Assembly: GCF_002933295.1 (NCBI RefSeq)
Contig: NZ_PSSW01000003.1
Span: forward strand, 310,001 to 374,000
Direction of reading: 5' to 3'
Length of the DNA: 64,000 nucleotides
Source: Marinobacter flavimaris
GTDB taxonomy: Bacteria; Pseudomonadota; Gammaproteobacteria; Pseudomonadales; Oleiphilaceae
Shown: in pieces, positions 8,364-17,237 of the stretch
Position numbering within the stretch: position 1 is the first letter of the stretch
How the letters are laid out: each line of letters begins with the position of its first letter
The notes under the pieces: model-generated
Database searches by the model: none
The model's input: the letters and a program-made list of their open reading frames with translations, nothing else
Told to the model about the DNA's origin: nothing
Made by a program: the position numbers and the translations under genes

Positions 8364-9701
8364 TCAGGGTTGTTCGGCGAGGGCCTCTGGGCTGGTAACG
8401 ATCAGTCCCTGATCCACGAATTCCTGAAGTACGATATCGTAAGTTCCGTCAGGGACCTCCCGGGCAATGCGGTAGATTTCGCCTGAGGCATCTTCGGGGC
8501 TGACCTTTAGGTCTACCGTCCAATAGGGTGCCATCACGCTTTTGTCAGACTCCCTGACCAGCAGAACGCAAGGCTTGAGTTTATGCTCCGGCCGGCTCTC
8601 CACAACGATGCCAACCTCGCCGTTGACCATCTCGACGATGGACCCTGGCGGGTACACCCCGATCATCTGGATGAAGGCCTCCGCCAGCTCTTCATCGAAC
8701 TGGGTGCCGCGGTGCTTGTGAATAATTTCCAGCGCCTGCATGGAGGCCCGCCCCTTGTCGTAGACCCGGTTGCTGGTAATGGCATCGTAGGTGTCCACCA
8801 ATCCTATGATCTTGGCAAAGTAGGGGATTTGCTGGGCGTAAAGGCCTCGGGGATAGCCTGAACCATCCATCCGCTCGTGGTGGCTGAATGCCACATCCAC
8901 GGCGGTGTTCAGGGAATTGCTGGTCCCCATCAATATGGTGCGGCCGTGGGTGGTGTGGTGACGCATAACGTCGAACTCTTTCGGTGTCAGTGCTCCCGGC
9001 TTGTTGAGGATCTCATCGGGAATCCGGGTCTTGCCGACATCATGGAGCAGGCCACACAGGGCCAGATTGCGGATTTCTCCTTCAAGCAATCCAAGGTGTT
9101 TGCCAAAGGCAGCGGCCAGAATGGACACATTGATGCAGTGCTCGGCGGTGTACTCATCCTGGTGCTTGATCTTGGTGAGCAGCAGCAGGGCGTTTTCATT
9201 GCGGAGTACGCTTTCCACGCAGTGGTTCACCACCGTCCGGGCATTGTTCAGATCCAGGGTACGGCCAACCCTGAGTCCGGACATGATCGATTTGGCGGTT
9301 TTCTGGGCCTCCTCGAAGCGTATGATCGCCGTTTCCATCTCCTGTCCGGCGTCGATTTTGTTGATGTACCTGACACGCTTGCGGGGCGGTACAGGCCTAC
9401 GGGCATTCTTTTCGGGTTCGGTGGCCTGTTTTTTGCGGAACAGTCCCATCAGACCTGGAGACTTACGTGCGGTGCTTTCCCCGTGCTGTGGCAACGGTGC
9501 CCCATCGATACGTCCTTCAATAAAAACGAACTCGCACTGTGCCTGCAGCGCATCAATGTCCGCCTGATCACGGACAATAAAGCCCTGAATAAGAAAGTTC
9601 GTATCTTCCCAGGGGCGGTCCAGACGAATGACGTGCATGCCGATGGCAAGTTCCGACACGTCGATCTGGCTTTCAATAATTTCCTGATGCGGTGCACTCA
9701 T
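8364..9701 (-). CDS. DUF3391/HD-GYP cyclic-di-GMP phosphodiesterase, paralogue
   Basis: The protein has 445 residues with the same architecture as the one at 4015-5355: N-terminal DUF3391 (SQIDVSELAIGMHVIRLDRPW), a charged linker, and HD-GYP with EHCIN, HDVGKTRIP and HHERMDGSGYPRGL. All expected metal and GYP residues are kept. The linker, including a short GLFRKK patch, is the main difference from the paralogue. AGGA lies 8 bases before ATG 9701. It converges on the thioesterase gene with a gap of 17 bases. The two copies probably arose by an old duplication; they are clearly diverged. Confidence 0.9.
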   Translation of the reverse strand: MSAPHQEIIESQIDVSELAIGMHVIRLDRPWEDTNFLIQGFIVRDQADIDALQAQCEFVFIEGRIDGAPLPQHGESTARKSPGLMGLFRKKQATEPEKNARRPVPPRKRVRYINKIDAGQEMETAIIRFEEAQKTAKSIMSGLRVGRTLDLNNARTVVNHCVESVLRNENALLLLTKIKHQDEYTAEHCINVSILAAAFGKHLGLLEGEIRNLALCGLLHDVGKTRIPDEILNKPGALTPKEFDVMRHHTTHGRTILMGTSNSLNTAVDVAFSHHERMDGSGYPRGLYAQQIPYFAKIIGLVDTYDAITSNRVYDKGRASMQALEIIHKHRGTQFDEELAEAFIQMIGVYPPGSIVEMVNGEVGIVVESRPEHKLKPCVLLVRESDKSVMAPYWTVDLKVSPEDASGEIYRIAREVPDGTYDIVLQEFVDQGLIVTSPEALAEQP

Positions 9702-9864
9702 ACTCTAATCCTGAATCCCTGGAGCACTATTTTGAGGCAAAAAACCTCTGACAGGATGGACCGGATTGCAAAATCTGGTCAAATAATGTTCATTCAACAG
9801 GTTGGCGGCCGGTTTCGCCGGGGTTGTGATTCCGGGCGCGGCGTCGCTCAGAGGGGGTCTTCCA

Positions 9865-10545
9865 ATGACTGACCATCGTTCCTTCCATCTCTGGTGGCTT
9901 GCACTGGCTGCGGCGCTTATCCCGCTGTTAACCATCCATATCACGCTTACAGTTTCAGTGCTGGAAGGGCATGTGGACCTATGCAATCCATACTGGGACA
10001 GCTGCACCAGCATCAGCCGGACTGGTCGTCACGGCACCTCCTACTTCATTTTCAAAGGTACCATGCTGCCGGCGGCTTTGTTGGGCATTCTGTTCTGGTG
10101 GCTTAACGGTCGGTGGCTGCGCCAGCTCGGCGTTCATTCCAGCGGTGTGGCCTGGGTCCCCTGGCTGGGCCTGGTGGCCAGCGTCTCGCTCGGCGCCTAT
10201 ACCCTGGCTCTGGGACACGCCGGGGACGGCTTCAACCTGATCCGCCGTATTGGCGTGGTTCTGTATTTCTCGCTCACGTTCATCTGTGAGCTGCTGGTCA
10301 GTTCCGGATTGCGCAGCCATCCGTTGTGGAAGAACACGGGCATGAGGCTGCTGAATCTTTGCCAGCTTATTCTGGCGGTAGGCATTCTTTCAGTCATCCT
10401 GAATGGCGTGGCGCCCGAGTTCTACAGCCGCAAGGACGATGCATTCGAGTGGATTCTGGCGTTCCTGATCAATGCTCACGCGCTCTGGCTGGCTTTATTG
10501 TGGAAGAAAAACCGATTCCGCGTGCGCCTCTGGTCCGATTCCTAG
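9865..10545 (+). CDS. Multi-spanning membrane protein, possibly Frag1/DRAM/Sfk1-like
   Basis: The protein has 226 residues and about six predicted membrane helices. A conserved-looking extracytoplasmic loop, CNPYWDSCTSISRTG, precedes helix two and contains two cysteines that could pair. This loop and the topology resemble Frag1/DRAM/Sfk1-type proteins, but the match is by eye and weak. ATG 9865 is selected for GAGGGGGT a few bases upstream; a longer frame begins at 9802. Its last 4 bp overlap the end of the convergent TauE/SafE gene. No substrate or role can be given. Confidence 0.65.
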   Translation: MTDHRSFHLWWLALAAALIPLLTIHITLTVSVLEGHVDLCNPYWDSCTSISRTGRHGTSYFIFKGTMLPAALLGILFWWLNGRWLRQLGVHSSGVAWVPWLGLVASVSLGAYTLALGHAGDGFNLIRRIGVVLYFSLTFICELLVSSGLRSHPLWKNTGMRLLNLCQLILAVGILSVILNGVAPEFYSRKDDAFEWILAFLINAHALWLALLWKKNRFRVRLWSDS

Positions 10546-11273
10546 AGTGAGATCAGCCCGCGAATCAGCGCCGCCATTCCGGCGATGGCAGCGATACCTA
10601 GAATTACCGGGCGAAGCCCCTCAAAGGGCATACGGTGAACCAGTTTGCCTGACAGCCAGAAGCCCAGGAATACTCCCGGGAAAGTAACTGCGAACAGGAA
10701 AAGCTCTCGGGTTCCCAGGTAGCCGGAGGCGAGCAGGCCTGACAGGCTCAGCACGCTGGCAGCCAGGAAGAAGGCCGACATGTTGGCCCTGACCAGCGGA
10801 CCCTTTTCATTCTGGTAAATCAGCGCAATTGGCGGTCCACCCACGGCGGTAATCGTGCCCATGTAGGTGGAAGCGGCTCCGGCCAGCACGCTGTTCCGTG
10901 CGTTGAGCGCCGGCTTGAGACCGCCAACACTGAGCGCTACGCCGGCAAGGATAAGAATGCCGAAGGTCAGTTCGAAGCCTTTGGTCGAAATTACCAGCAA
11001 CGTCAGTGCTGCCAGGACTGCCCCGGCAACGCCGCCACCGATGGCAAAACGCACTTCCCTGACCTGCAATGCGCCGCGATTGCGGATCAGCATGAATACA
11101 GTGAGCAGAGTGGCATTCAGGATCAGGGGACCGGGCACTAACACAGGGCTTATCAGGAATAGCAATGGCGCGGCCAGTGTGCCAATGCCATAGCCGGCCA
11201 CGCCTTGCAGGCAAGCTCCGGCAAGAATGGCAAGGTTGGCCAGAAGAATCTGTAACAGCGACACATCTGTCAA
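10542..11273 (-). CDS. TauE/SafE-family sulfite/anion exporter-like permease
   Basis: The protein has 243 residues and about eight hydrophobic helices. The N-terminal GACLQGVAGYGIGTLAAP segment and the second-half repeat (ILAGAASTYMGTITAVGGPP) fit the duplicated TauE/SafE fold, which exports sulfite, sulfoacetate or related organic anions across the inner membrane. The first start in frame is TTG at 11273; a GTG at 11264 is an alternative, and neither has a clear ribosome site, so the N-terminus is uncertain by a few residues. No sulfur-metabolism operon is adjacent, so the substrate is not assigned. Confidence 0.82.
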   Translation of the reverse strand: MTDVSLLQILLANLAILAGACLQGVAGYGIGTLAAPLLFLISPVLVPGPLILNATLLTVFMLIRNRGALQVREVRFAIGGGVAGAVLAALTLLVISTKGFELTFGILILAGVALSVGGLKPALNARNSVLAGAASTYMGTITAVGGPPIALIYQNEKGPLVRANMSAFFLAASVLSLSGLLASGYLGTRELFLFAVTFPGVFLGFWLSGKLVHRMPFEGLRPVILGIAAIAGMAALIRGLISL

Positions 11274-11373
11274 AGGAAATCACCAAAAAGGTCAGGAGAG
11301 TAGGCCGGAGCAACGCCGGTTTGATATTGATACACTGCCGGATTACGAGCATAGCCGAAACGATCGAAGCCCG

Positions 11374-11832
11374 ATGATTCTACAGACTGAAAATCGAAAC
11401 TGCCCCTGCGGCAGCGGTAAATCCTACAGCGAATGCTGCCAGCCTCTCCATCATGGCGAAGCAGCGTCTACTCCGGAAGCGCTGATGCGATCCCGGTACG
11501 CGGCCTTCGTTCTCAAGCTGCCCGATTATCTGCGGGCCACCTGGCACGAGAGCTCACGGCCAGAGACACTCAGCCTGGAAGACTCACCAGACTGGACCTC
11601 TTTGCAGATCCTGGAAACCAACCAGTCCGGCGATCGTGGTACGGTGCTTTTTCGTGCGGTCTGTCGTCTGGGCAAGGGCTGGGGGTTTCTTGAAGAAAAC
11701 TCCGATTTTGTCCGGGAGCAGGGTCGTTGGTATTACCTTCGAGGTGATACCAGCGAGGGCCAGTTGAAGCCCGGTCGCAACGAACCCTGCCCCTGCGGGA
11801 GTGGCCGAAAGCACAAGGCCTGCTGCCTGTAA
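11374..11832 (+). CDS. YchJ-like UPF0225 protein with two SEC-C zinc motifs
   Basis: The protein has 152 residues. A SEC-C-type zinc motif begins the protein (NCPCGSGKSYSECC) and a second closes it (EPCPCGSGRKHKACCL). The middle carries the NTF2-like UPF0225 domain (MRSRYAAFVLKLPDYLRATW, then WGFLEE and the aromatic RWYYLRGD). E. coli YchJ has the same general layout. The molecular role is not established; SEC-C motifs bind zinc and often mediate protein contacts. ATG 11374 is chosen because the motif should be near the N-terminus; an open frame extends to 11227 but looks non-coding. It is divergent from the TauE/SafE gene. Confidence 0.88.
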   Translation: MILQTENRNCPCGSGKSYSECCQPLHHGEAASTPEALMRSRYAAFVLKLPDYLRATWHESSRPETLSLEDSPDWTSLQILETNQSGDRGTVLFRAVCRLGKGWGFLEENSDFVREQGRWYYLRGDTSEGQLKPGRNEPCPCGSGRKHKACCL

Positions 11833-11839
11833 ACGCCCG

Positions 11840-12220
11840 TTACTCGAAGGACGGCAGTTCGGGTTTGGCAACCGGTTTGTTGGCTTCCTGCCAGGCATCG
11901 AATCCTCCGGCGATGGACTGCACGTGCATGTAGCCCATTTCTTTAAGGGCTTTGGCACTCAGCGCGGCGCGCCCGGATGTCTTGCAGTAACAGACGATGT
12001 TCATGTTGCGGCTCTCGAACGCCGGATCATTGGTGAACTTGAACTCCAGCAAACCACGGGAAATATTGACCGCGCCGGGTATGTGGCCGGCCCGGTACTC
12101 ATCCGCATCACGCACATCGAGGAGTAAGTCAGCGTTCTTGATGGCGTCTTCCGCCTGATCAAGAGGTACTTCCTGAATCTCTTTCCTGGCGGCTTCAACC
12201 AGATCGTGGGCAGTTTTCAT
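11840..12220 (-). CDS. Rhodanese-domain sulfurtransferase
   Basis: The protein has 126 residues and a single rhodanese domain. It shows LLLDVRDADEYRAGHIPGAVNI and the active-site loop CYCKTSGR with the catalytic cysteine, then the helix GRAALSAKALKEMGY. Such proteins move sulfane sulfur from thiosulfate or persulfides to acceptors in the cytoplasm. There is no signal peptide. ATG 12220 has TGAGGAGC 7 bases upstream; an ATG at 12235 overlaps that site and is rejected. The next gene on this strand encodes a DCC-family thiol protein, a loose redox/sulfur association only. Confidence 0.9.
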   Translation of the reverse strand: MKTAHDLVEAARKEIQEVPLDQAEDAIKNADLLLDVRDADEYRAGHIPGAVNISRGLLEFKFTNDPAFESRNMNIVCYCKTSGRAALSAKALKEMGYMHVQSIAGGFDAWQEANKPVAKPELPSFE

Positions 12221-12304
12221 GGGTAAGCTCCTCATACTGATGGAATAAGGTTATACCTCAGGATAAGGGTTTGAGGCGCCGGGCGACACCCCGTACATGC
12301 ATGA

Positions 12305-12679
12305 CTAAGCGGTTTCGTTATCTCCGATGGCGCAGGCGTATTTACGCTCATAGCGTTTGTCTGCCCATTTCCCGTAGATGCGCGAGGCCACCTGGAAGAT
12401 ACCTGGCCACAGCAGGGGTTTGAACAGAAAACCAAAGGGCGTGTGGGACCAGGCGCGAACATTTGCGGGCAGACCGATGACCCACTCGCCGGTCCAGGTC
12501 ATCAGGTGCAGGCGCCTGAGCAGGGCTTCGTGACTTGGCAGGTTGGCGCTGCCTTCACGCTGTTCATGGATGTTTGCAAAGATCAGATTGCCACGCTGGA
12601 GTTTGCGCAGGGTGCGGATCTCTTTGGCGCAAAGAGGGCATTGTCCGTCGTAAAACAGGGTGTCATAACGGGGCTCCAT
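12305..12679 (-). CDS. DCC-family (DUF393) thiol-disulfide oxidoreductase-like protein
   Basis: The protein has 124 residues. The family hallmark FYDGQCPLCAKE near residues 9-20 supplies a CxxC pair in a thioredoxin-like setting. The C-terminal half has the hydrophobic PFGFLFKPLLWPGIFQVASRIY helix typical of DUF393. The reaction is unproven for the family; redox or membrane-associated roles are suggested. ATG 12679 follows GGAGG at 6 bases. It overlaps the SixA-CHAD gene upstream by 17 bp, so the two are likely co-transcribed. A second DCC protein occurs at 23009-23383. Confidence 0.85.
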   Translation of the reverse strand: MEPRYDTLFYDGQCPLCAKEIRTLRKLQRGNLIFANIHEQREGSANLPSHEALLRRLHLMTWTGEWVIGLPANVRAWSHTPFGFLFKPLLWPGIFQVASRIYGKWADKRYERKYACAIGDNETA

Positions 12680-14015
12680 CGAGTCCTCCAAGGGTCAGAA
12701 TCTGTTTCCGGGCGTTCGCCTTGTGGTCTTCCAGCGTTTCCACGATCCCATTGAGCGCGGCTGGCAGTACCTCTGGCGCCGCCTGGCGGAACTGGTCGAG
12801 AAGCAAAATCTGAACGTGCAGATCCTGGAACCGGCCATAGAGCTCTTGCCGCTCCTTTAACGTTTTCAGGTTGCGCTTCCAGGTTTTTGCATCCAGTTCC
12901 ATCAGGTAACGGATTCGTTTGAGTTGCTTGCGCAGCCGATGGATATCTTCATCCGGTGAAGTATGCATCAGCTCGGCAGTGCGTTTATTGAACTCCTTGA
13001 TACGACGTTCCACGGCCCTTCGGATGTCTTTCGGCCGGAGTGTTGCGGCCAATTTCTGAAACTTTCGCGAATCAATCAGATTGCGCCAGTGTTCCAGGCT
13101 GTCCCGGTAGCGCTTGCTTTTCAGTCGCTTTGCCAGCTTTTCATGATGGCTGGCGGCTTCGCGCTCGAACCAGATCTGCAAGGCTGCCCGAATTTCCGCG
13201 TCATCTGCGCAAAGTTCCGGCAGGTCCTGAAGAAACACGTGAAGGTCGCGCAGTGGGCCCGTTGCCCTTGCATGGCGCTTCAGGGTTTTAACCCCCTTGG
13301 CCAGCGACTTGTCAGCAGTCACGTCCTGAACCGATTCGGCGATAGCACGGCTGCGTCGAATCGCAATCCGGTACTGGTGCAGAAATTCGTCATCCAGGCC
13401 AAGGGCGACGCCCCGTTCCAGTTGCCTTAGCCGATCGAGTTGATGGTGAAGGGCCTTGGGAATGTCCCTTGCAGGATCGTCCCCCGCGGTTCTGGCTCTC
13501 TTTTTAAGCTTTCGTTCGCAGTGGGCGTAGCTGTAATCCTGTGGCGTTATCAGAGTCACCAGTTTGCCCTTGCCGCGACCAATCTGGCGCCAGTGTTTGA
13601 TCGAAAGCCGGATGTGAATAACGCTGGCGGTGGGTAGCTGTTCCGGGGGCTGCTTCAGGAGCGACTGGGCCAGTTCCAGTAACGCCGGGTTGTGGCCGAC
13701 CAGGGTAATCTGTGGGGCGTCTGCCTGCTCTTCAAGCCATGCGAGTAGTCGCCGATAGTCGAAGGTATACAGCTCACTCAGGGTATGGCAGCGCTCGGCT
13801 GCGACTGTGTCGGGAAGTATGCCTTGAAGTGTCGCGACGGCCCGCCTGGCGTTGCTGCTGTATATCTCGCCTTCGAACGCGCCGACAGATTTCAGGGCAT
13901 TTCCCAATGGGGCCAGTTGGCTGACACCCCGCGCATTGAGGGGGCGTTCCCGGTCAGAAAGTGATTCATCGGCCCAACTGGACTTGGCGTGGCGTACCAG
14001 AAACAGGTGCTTCAT
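12663..14015 (-). CDS. SixA-type histidine phosphatase fused to a CHAD domain
   Basis: The protein has 450 residues in two parts. Residues 1-160 form a histidine phosphatase of the SixA branch: LVRHAKSSW (R8, H9), NARGVSQLAPLG, and the second histidine in LVGHNPALL. Residues about 190-440 form a CHAD domain with basic helices HQYRIAIRRSRA and HRLRKQLKRIRYLMEL. CHAD domains are known to bind inorganic polyphosphate; SixA removes phosphate from phosphohistidine proteins. The fusion suggests a phosphatase targeted to, or controlled by, polyphosphate, which is inference. The sequence is very rich in Arg and Lys. It probably heads a two-gene unit with the DCC-family gene. Confidence 0.88.
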   Translation of the reverse strand: MKHLFLVRHAKSSWADESLSDRERPLNARGVSQLAPLGNALKSVGAFEGEIYSSNARRAVATLQGILPDTVAAERCHTLSELYTFDYRRLLAWLEEQADAPQITLVGHNPALLELAQSLLKQPPEQLPTASVIHIRLSIKHWRQIGRGKGKLVTLITPQDYSYAHCERKLKKRARTAGDDPARDIPKALHHQLDRLRQLERGVALGLDDEFLHQYRIAIRRSRAIAESVQDVTADKSLAKGVKTLKRHARATGPLRDLHVFLQDLPELCADDAEIRAALQIWFEREAASHHEKLAKRLKSKRYRDSLEHWRNLIDSRKFQKLAATLRPKDIRRAVERRIKEFNKRTAELMHTSPDEDIHRLRKQLKRIRYLMELDAKTWKRNLKTLKERQELYGRFQDLHVQILLLDQFRQAAPEVLPAALNGIVETLEDHKANARKQILTLGGLDGAPL

Positions 14016-14241
14016 TGGCCTACCTTCGTAGTGATCCTTCAGTCTGATTCCCGCTCAAGACAATCGGGTTACTGCCGTTACTGTACCTAGCTGAAAATAA
14101 TGGTGGAAGGTTTGTCCGTTGGCAGGCGGCTTGGCGAATCAGTGCGCCTGCTGAAACCTGCCTTAACAAACTGGAACAGATCACTCTGAGTGGTCCGTGG
14201 ATAATCCTCACCAACGGAAATTCCCTGGAGAGTTCGGAAAG

Positions 14242-15918
14242 ATGAATGTCTTGAGCAAAGTGAAAATACGCACGCGCTTGCTGGTGGCGGTGCTTGTGCC
14301 GGTACTCGTCACGGCGGCAACATTGGCGTGGATCACCGCCAGTCAGATTCAGGCCAATGGTGAAGATGAGCTCAAGCGTCTTGAGAACAGCCTCCTCGAA
14401 GCACGGAAGGCTGGTTTACAGAACCTCATTGATGCCGCAGAGGCCGTGGTTCTGGAGGCCAAGAATGACCCATCGATGACGGAGGCGGAAGCGAAGGAGG
14501 CGGCAGCGGCGCGCCTGCGCTCGATCCGTTTTGATGAGACGAACTACGTGTTCGCCTACACCAGGGATGTATACAACCTGGCCTATGCTCCGGACCCTTC
14601 CAAGGAAGGACCGACCAAGAATCCGGTTGTCAGGGGGTTGGTGGCCGATCTGTTCGCCGCTGCCCGCGGCGAGGGCTTCTACGGCTATGACTGGATGAAC
14701 CCTGCCTCCGGCAATGAAGAACCCAAGATGTCCTATTCCACCATTATCCCGGACTGGGACTGGATGATCGGTGCTGGTGTCTACATTACCGATATTGACC
14801 GGCAGGTCGCTGCTGCTCGCGAGGACATTGAGGCGGGCATGGCGGAGGCCTTGGGCTTTATCCTTCTGGTGACGGTTGTGGTTGTCGTAATCGCTTTGGT
14901 GATCGGCGTATTCGTTGGCCGTAGCGTGACCCGGCCGCTGAAGAACGTCAGTAACATGATGCAGGAAATTGCTGATGGTGAGGGCGATCTCCGCCAGCGG
15001 TTGCCGGATGAGGGTACCGACGAGCTGGCCGAGCTCGGTCGTCGTTTCAATGCCTTTGTCGTCAAGATCCAGGACACCATGCGCGAAGTTGGCGCCACTA
15101 CGGATCAGGTAGCGTCCGCGGCCGAAGAGCTCAGCCGGGTCGCGAATGAAACCCGGGCCTCGGTTCAGGAGCAGGGCTCCGAGACTGACCAGATTGCCTC
15201 TGCGATCAATGAAATGGCCGCGACCATCCAGCAGATTTCCGGTAATGCCAATGAGGTTGAGAGCTCGGCCTCGGATGCCGACCGCATGGCCCGTGAGGGT
15301 GGTGAAACCATCAGCAGTGCCCAGGGCGCGGTGAACAAGCTGTCCGAGGAGATCGAGGACACAGCCCGCAGTATCAACGCCCTTGCGGAAAAATCCGATG
15401 AGATCCAGCAGGTGCTGGATGTCATCCATGCGGTGACTGAACAGACCAACCTGCTGGCTCTCAATGCCGCCATTGAGGCAGCCCGGGCCGGCGAGCATGG
15501 CCGTGGGTTCTCGGTGGTTGCTGATGAAGTGCGCCAGCTTGCAAAGCGCAGCGCCGAGTCCGCTGATCAGATTCGTACCATGATTGACGGCTTTGTGACT
15601 GAATCCAAGGCATCGGTGGAGCGGATGAACAAATCACGCAACCGCTCAACGGAAACGGTCGAAAGGATCAATCATGCAACCAGCTCGCTGCGAACCATCG
15701 AAACCTCGGTTGGCAAGATCCATGATCAGGTAACCCAGATCGCAACAGCCTCGGAGCAACAAAGCCAGGTGGCCGAAGAGATTAACCAGAACGTCGTGCG
15801 GATCGTTGATGCTGCCCAGCGCAGTGACACTGGCGTAACCCAGACCAACGAGGCCAGCCACGAACTGGCGCGCTTGGGTGAGAGCCTCCGTGAGCTGGTA
15901 GGGCAGTTCAAGGTCTGA
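14242..15918 (+). CDS. Methyl-accepting chemotaxis protein with single Cache domain
   Basis: The protein has 558 residues: a short cytoplasmic start, TM1 (about 11-32), a periplasmic Cache_2-type sensor (about 35-190, with the [14 protein letters not shown] and [15 protein letters not shown] features), TM2 (about 205-230), HAMP, and the signalling hairpin with the conserved tip [19 protein letters not shown]. It should relay a small-molecule signal to CheA/CheW and flagella. The start at 14242 has GGAAAG close by; a GTG at 14197 would add 15 hydrophilic residues. The next gene encodes an orphan TRAP binding protein, which could share ligand, but no link is shown. Confidence 0.93.
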   Translation: MNVLSKVKIRTRLLVAVLVPVLVTAATLAWITASQIQANGEDELKRLENSLLEARKAGLQNLIDAAEAVVLEAKNDPSMTEAEAKEAAAARLRSIRFDETNYVFAYTRDVYNLAYAPDPSKEGPTKNPVVRGLVADLFAAARGEGFYGYDWMNPASGNEEPKMSYSTIIPDWDWMIGAGVYITDIDRQVAAAREDIEAGMAEALGFILLVTVVVVVIALVIGVFVGRSVTRPLKNVSNMMQEIADGEGDLRQRLPDEGTDELAELGRRFNAFVVKIQDTMREVGATTDQVASAAEELSRVANETRASVQEQGSETDQIASAINEMAATIQQISGNANEVESSASDADRMAREGGETISSAQGAVNKLSEEIEDTARSINALAEKSDEIQQVLDVIHAVTEQTNLLALNAAIEAARAGEHGRGFSVVADEVRQLAKRSAESADQIRTMIDGFVTESKASVERMNKSRNRSTETVERINHATSSLRTIETSVGKIHDQVTQIATASEQQSQVAEEINQNVVRIVDAAQRSDTGVTQTNEASHELARLGESLRELVGQFKV

Positions 15919-16025
15919 TATTGGCTCATGGTGGTCTGCCCATTGGCGGAACACCATGAGGAAGCTATGATGGTTACGCGAAAGAAATACCTGTTTTCAT
16001 ACCAACAATAATGGAAGCCAACACA

Positions 16026-17096
16026 ATGACAATCCGGAAAACACTGCTTGCGGCCGTGGCCGCTGCGGCTACTGCGTTCAGCGTGTCCTCGGTGGCCGAG
16101 GAAAACTATACCTTGCGCCTTGCGCAAACCTGGGGGCCCAACTCTCCGGTACTGGGAGAGACAGTTCAGCATATGGCGGACATGGCAGAAACCATGTCAG
16201 ACGGCCGCTTGCAGATTCGCATAGATCCGTCCAACAAGCACAAGGCGCCTTTCGGGATTTTTGATCTGGTGCGCAATGGCCAGTACGACATGGGCCATAC
16301 CGCGTCCTATTACTACAAGGGCTCTATCCCGAACGCCATGTACTTCACCACCATTCCGTTCGGGCTGATCGCGCCCGAGATGTACGCCTGGTTCTACCAC
16401 GGTGAGGGCATGGAGCTGATGCAGAAGGTGTATGAGCCCTACGGCATGCTCTCCTTCCCGGGTGGTAATACCGGTAATCAGATGGGTGGCTGGTTCCGCA
16501 AGGAGATTAACTCCCTTGAAGACCTCAAGGGCCTGAAGATGCGCACCCCCGGTTTTGCCGGCGAGGTTATGTCTGAACTGGGCGTTGCCGTGACCAACCT
16601 GCCGCCAGGTGAGCTCTATACTGCCCTCGAGCGTGGCACCGTGGACGCCGTTGAGTGGGTCGGCCCTGCCCTCGATTTCCAGATGGGCTTTCATCAGATC
16701 GCCAAGTACTACTATTCGGGTTGGCAGGAGCCGGGCGCGGAAGTCCAGTTCCTGATCAACAAGAAGACCTGGGAAGAGCTGCCAAAGGATCTGCAGGAGA
16801 TCCTGCGGGTTTCCATGCGCACCGCTGCCTATGACATGTACATCCAGAGCACCCACCAGAGTGGTGTCGCCTGGGATCGCATGAAAGAAGACTATCCGGA
16901 TGTGACTCACAAGGTATTCCCGCCGGAAGTCATTGATGCCCTGCGCAGCACCACTAACCGGTTGCTGGCCGAAGCCGCTGAGAAAGATCCGCTTGCGAAG
17001 GAAATTATCGATTCACAGCGTGACTACCTCAAGCAGGTTCGTCAGTGGACCAACATTTCCGACAAGGCCTATCTGAACAGTGTGGCTGAAGACTGA
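16026..17096 (+). CDS. TRAP transporter DctP-type solute-binding protein, TakP-like, orphan
   Basis: The protein has 356 residues with a Sec signal peptide (cleavage near SSVAEE). The mature part opens with YTLRLAQTWGPNSPV. The DctP-family arginine lies in LKGLKMRTPGFAGEV, followed by LPPGELYTALERGTVDAVEW, a pattern shared with TakP-type proteins that bind 2-oxoacids or similar carboxylates. No DctQ/DctM membrane genes are adjacent, which is unusual; they may be elsewhere, or the protein may serve a receptor. ATG 16026 has GGAAG 8 bases upstream. A strong terminator follows at 17147, so it is transcribed alone or with the chemoreceptor gene. Confidence 0.87.
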   Translation: MTIRKTLLAAVAAAATAFSVSSVAEENYTLRLAQTWGPNSPVLGETVQHMADMAETMSDGRLQIRIDPSNKHKAPFGIFDLVRNGQYDMGHTASYYYKGSIPNAMYFTTIPFGLIAPEMYAWFYHGEGMELMQKVYEPYGMLSFPGGNTGNQMGGWFRKEINSLEDLKGLKMRTPGFAGEVMSELGVAVTNLPPGELYTALERGTVDAVEWVGPALDFQMGFHQIAKYYYSGWQEPGAEVQFLINKKTWEELPKDLQEILRVSMRTAAYDMYIQSTHQSGVAWDRMKEDYPDVTHKVFPPEVIDALRSTTNRLLAEAAEKDPLAKEIIDSQRDYLKQVRQWTNISDKAYLNSVAED

Positions 17097-17146
17097 AGCC
17101 TGACAATACCTGAGAGCCCGTCGAAGGCTTGAGGGCTTTGTCAGTC

Positions 17147-17186
17147 AAAGGGGCGCCGGGGCTGTAATACTCCGGCGCCCCTTTTT
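17147..17186 (+). terminator. Intrinsic terminator after the orphan TRAP binding protein
   Basis: A 13-bp perfect stem (17147-17159 with 17172-17184, GC-rich) with a 12-base loop runs into TTTTT (17182-17186). It separates the TRAP gene from potA. Confidence 0.92.
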
Positions 17187-17237
17187 GTTTGCGTCGGTTT
17201 CTGGAAAAATAGGCCGCTCATTCTTTGGGCAGCGCCG

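Noticed and set aside
14416..15498. A 360-codon minus-strand frame opposite the chemoreceptor gene
   Set aside because: The chemoreceptor frame has the invariant signalling tip; the reverse frame has none.
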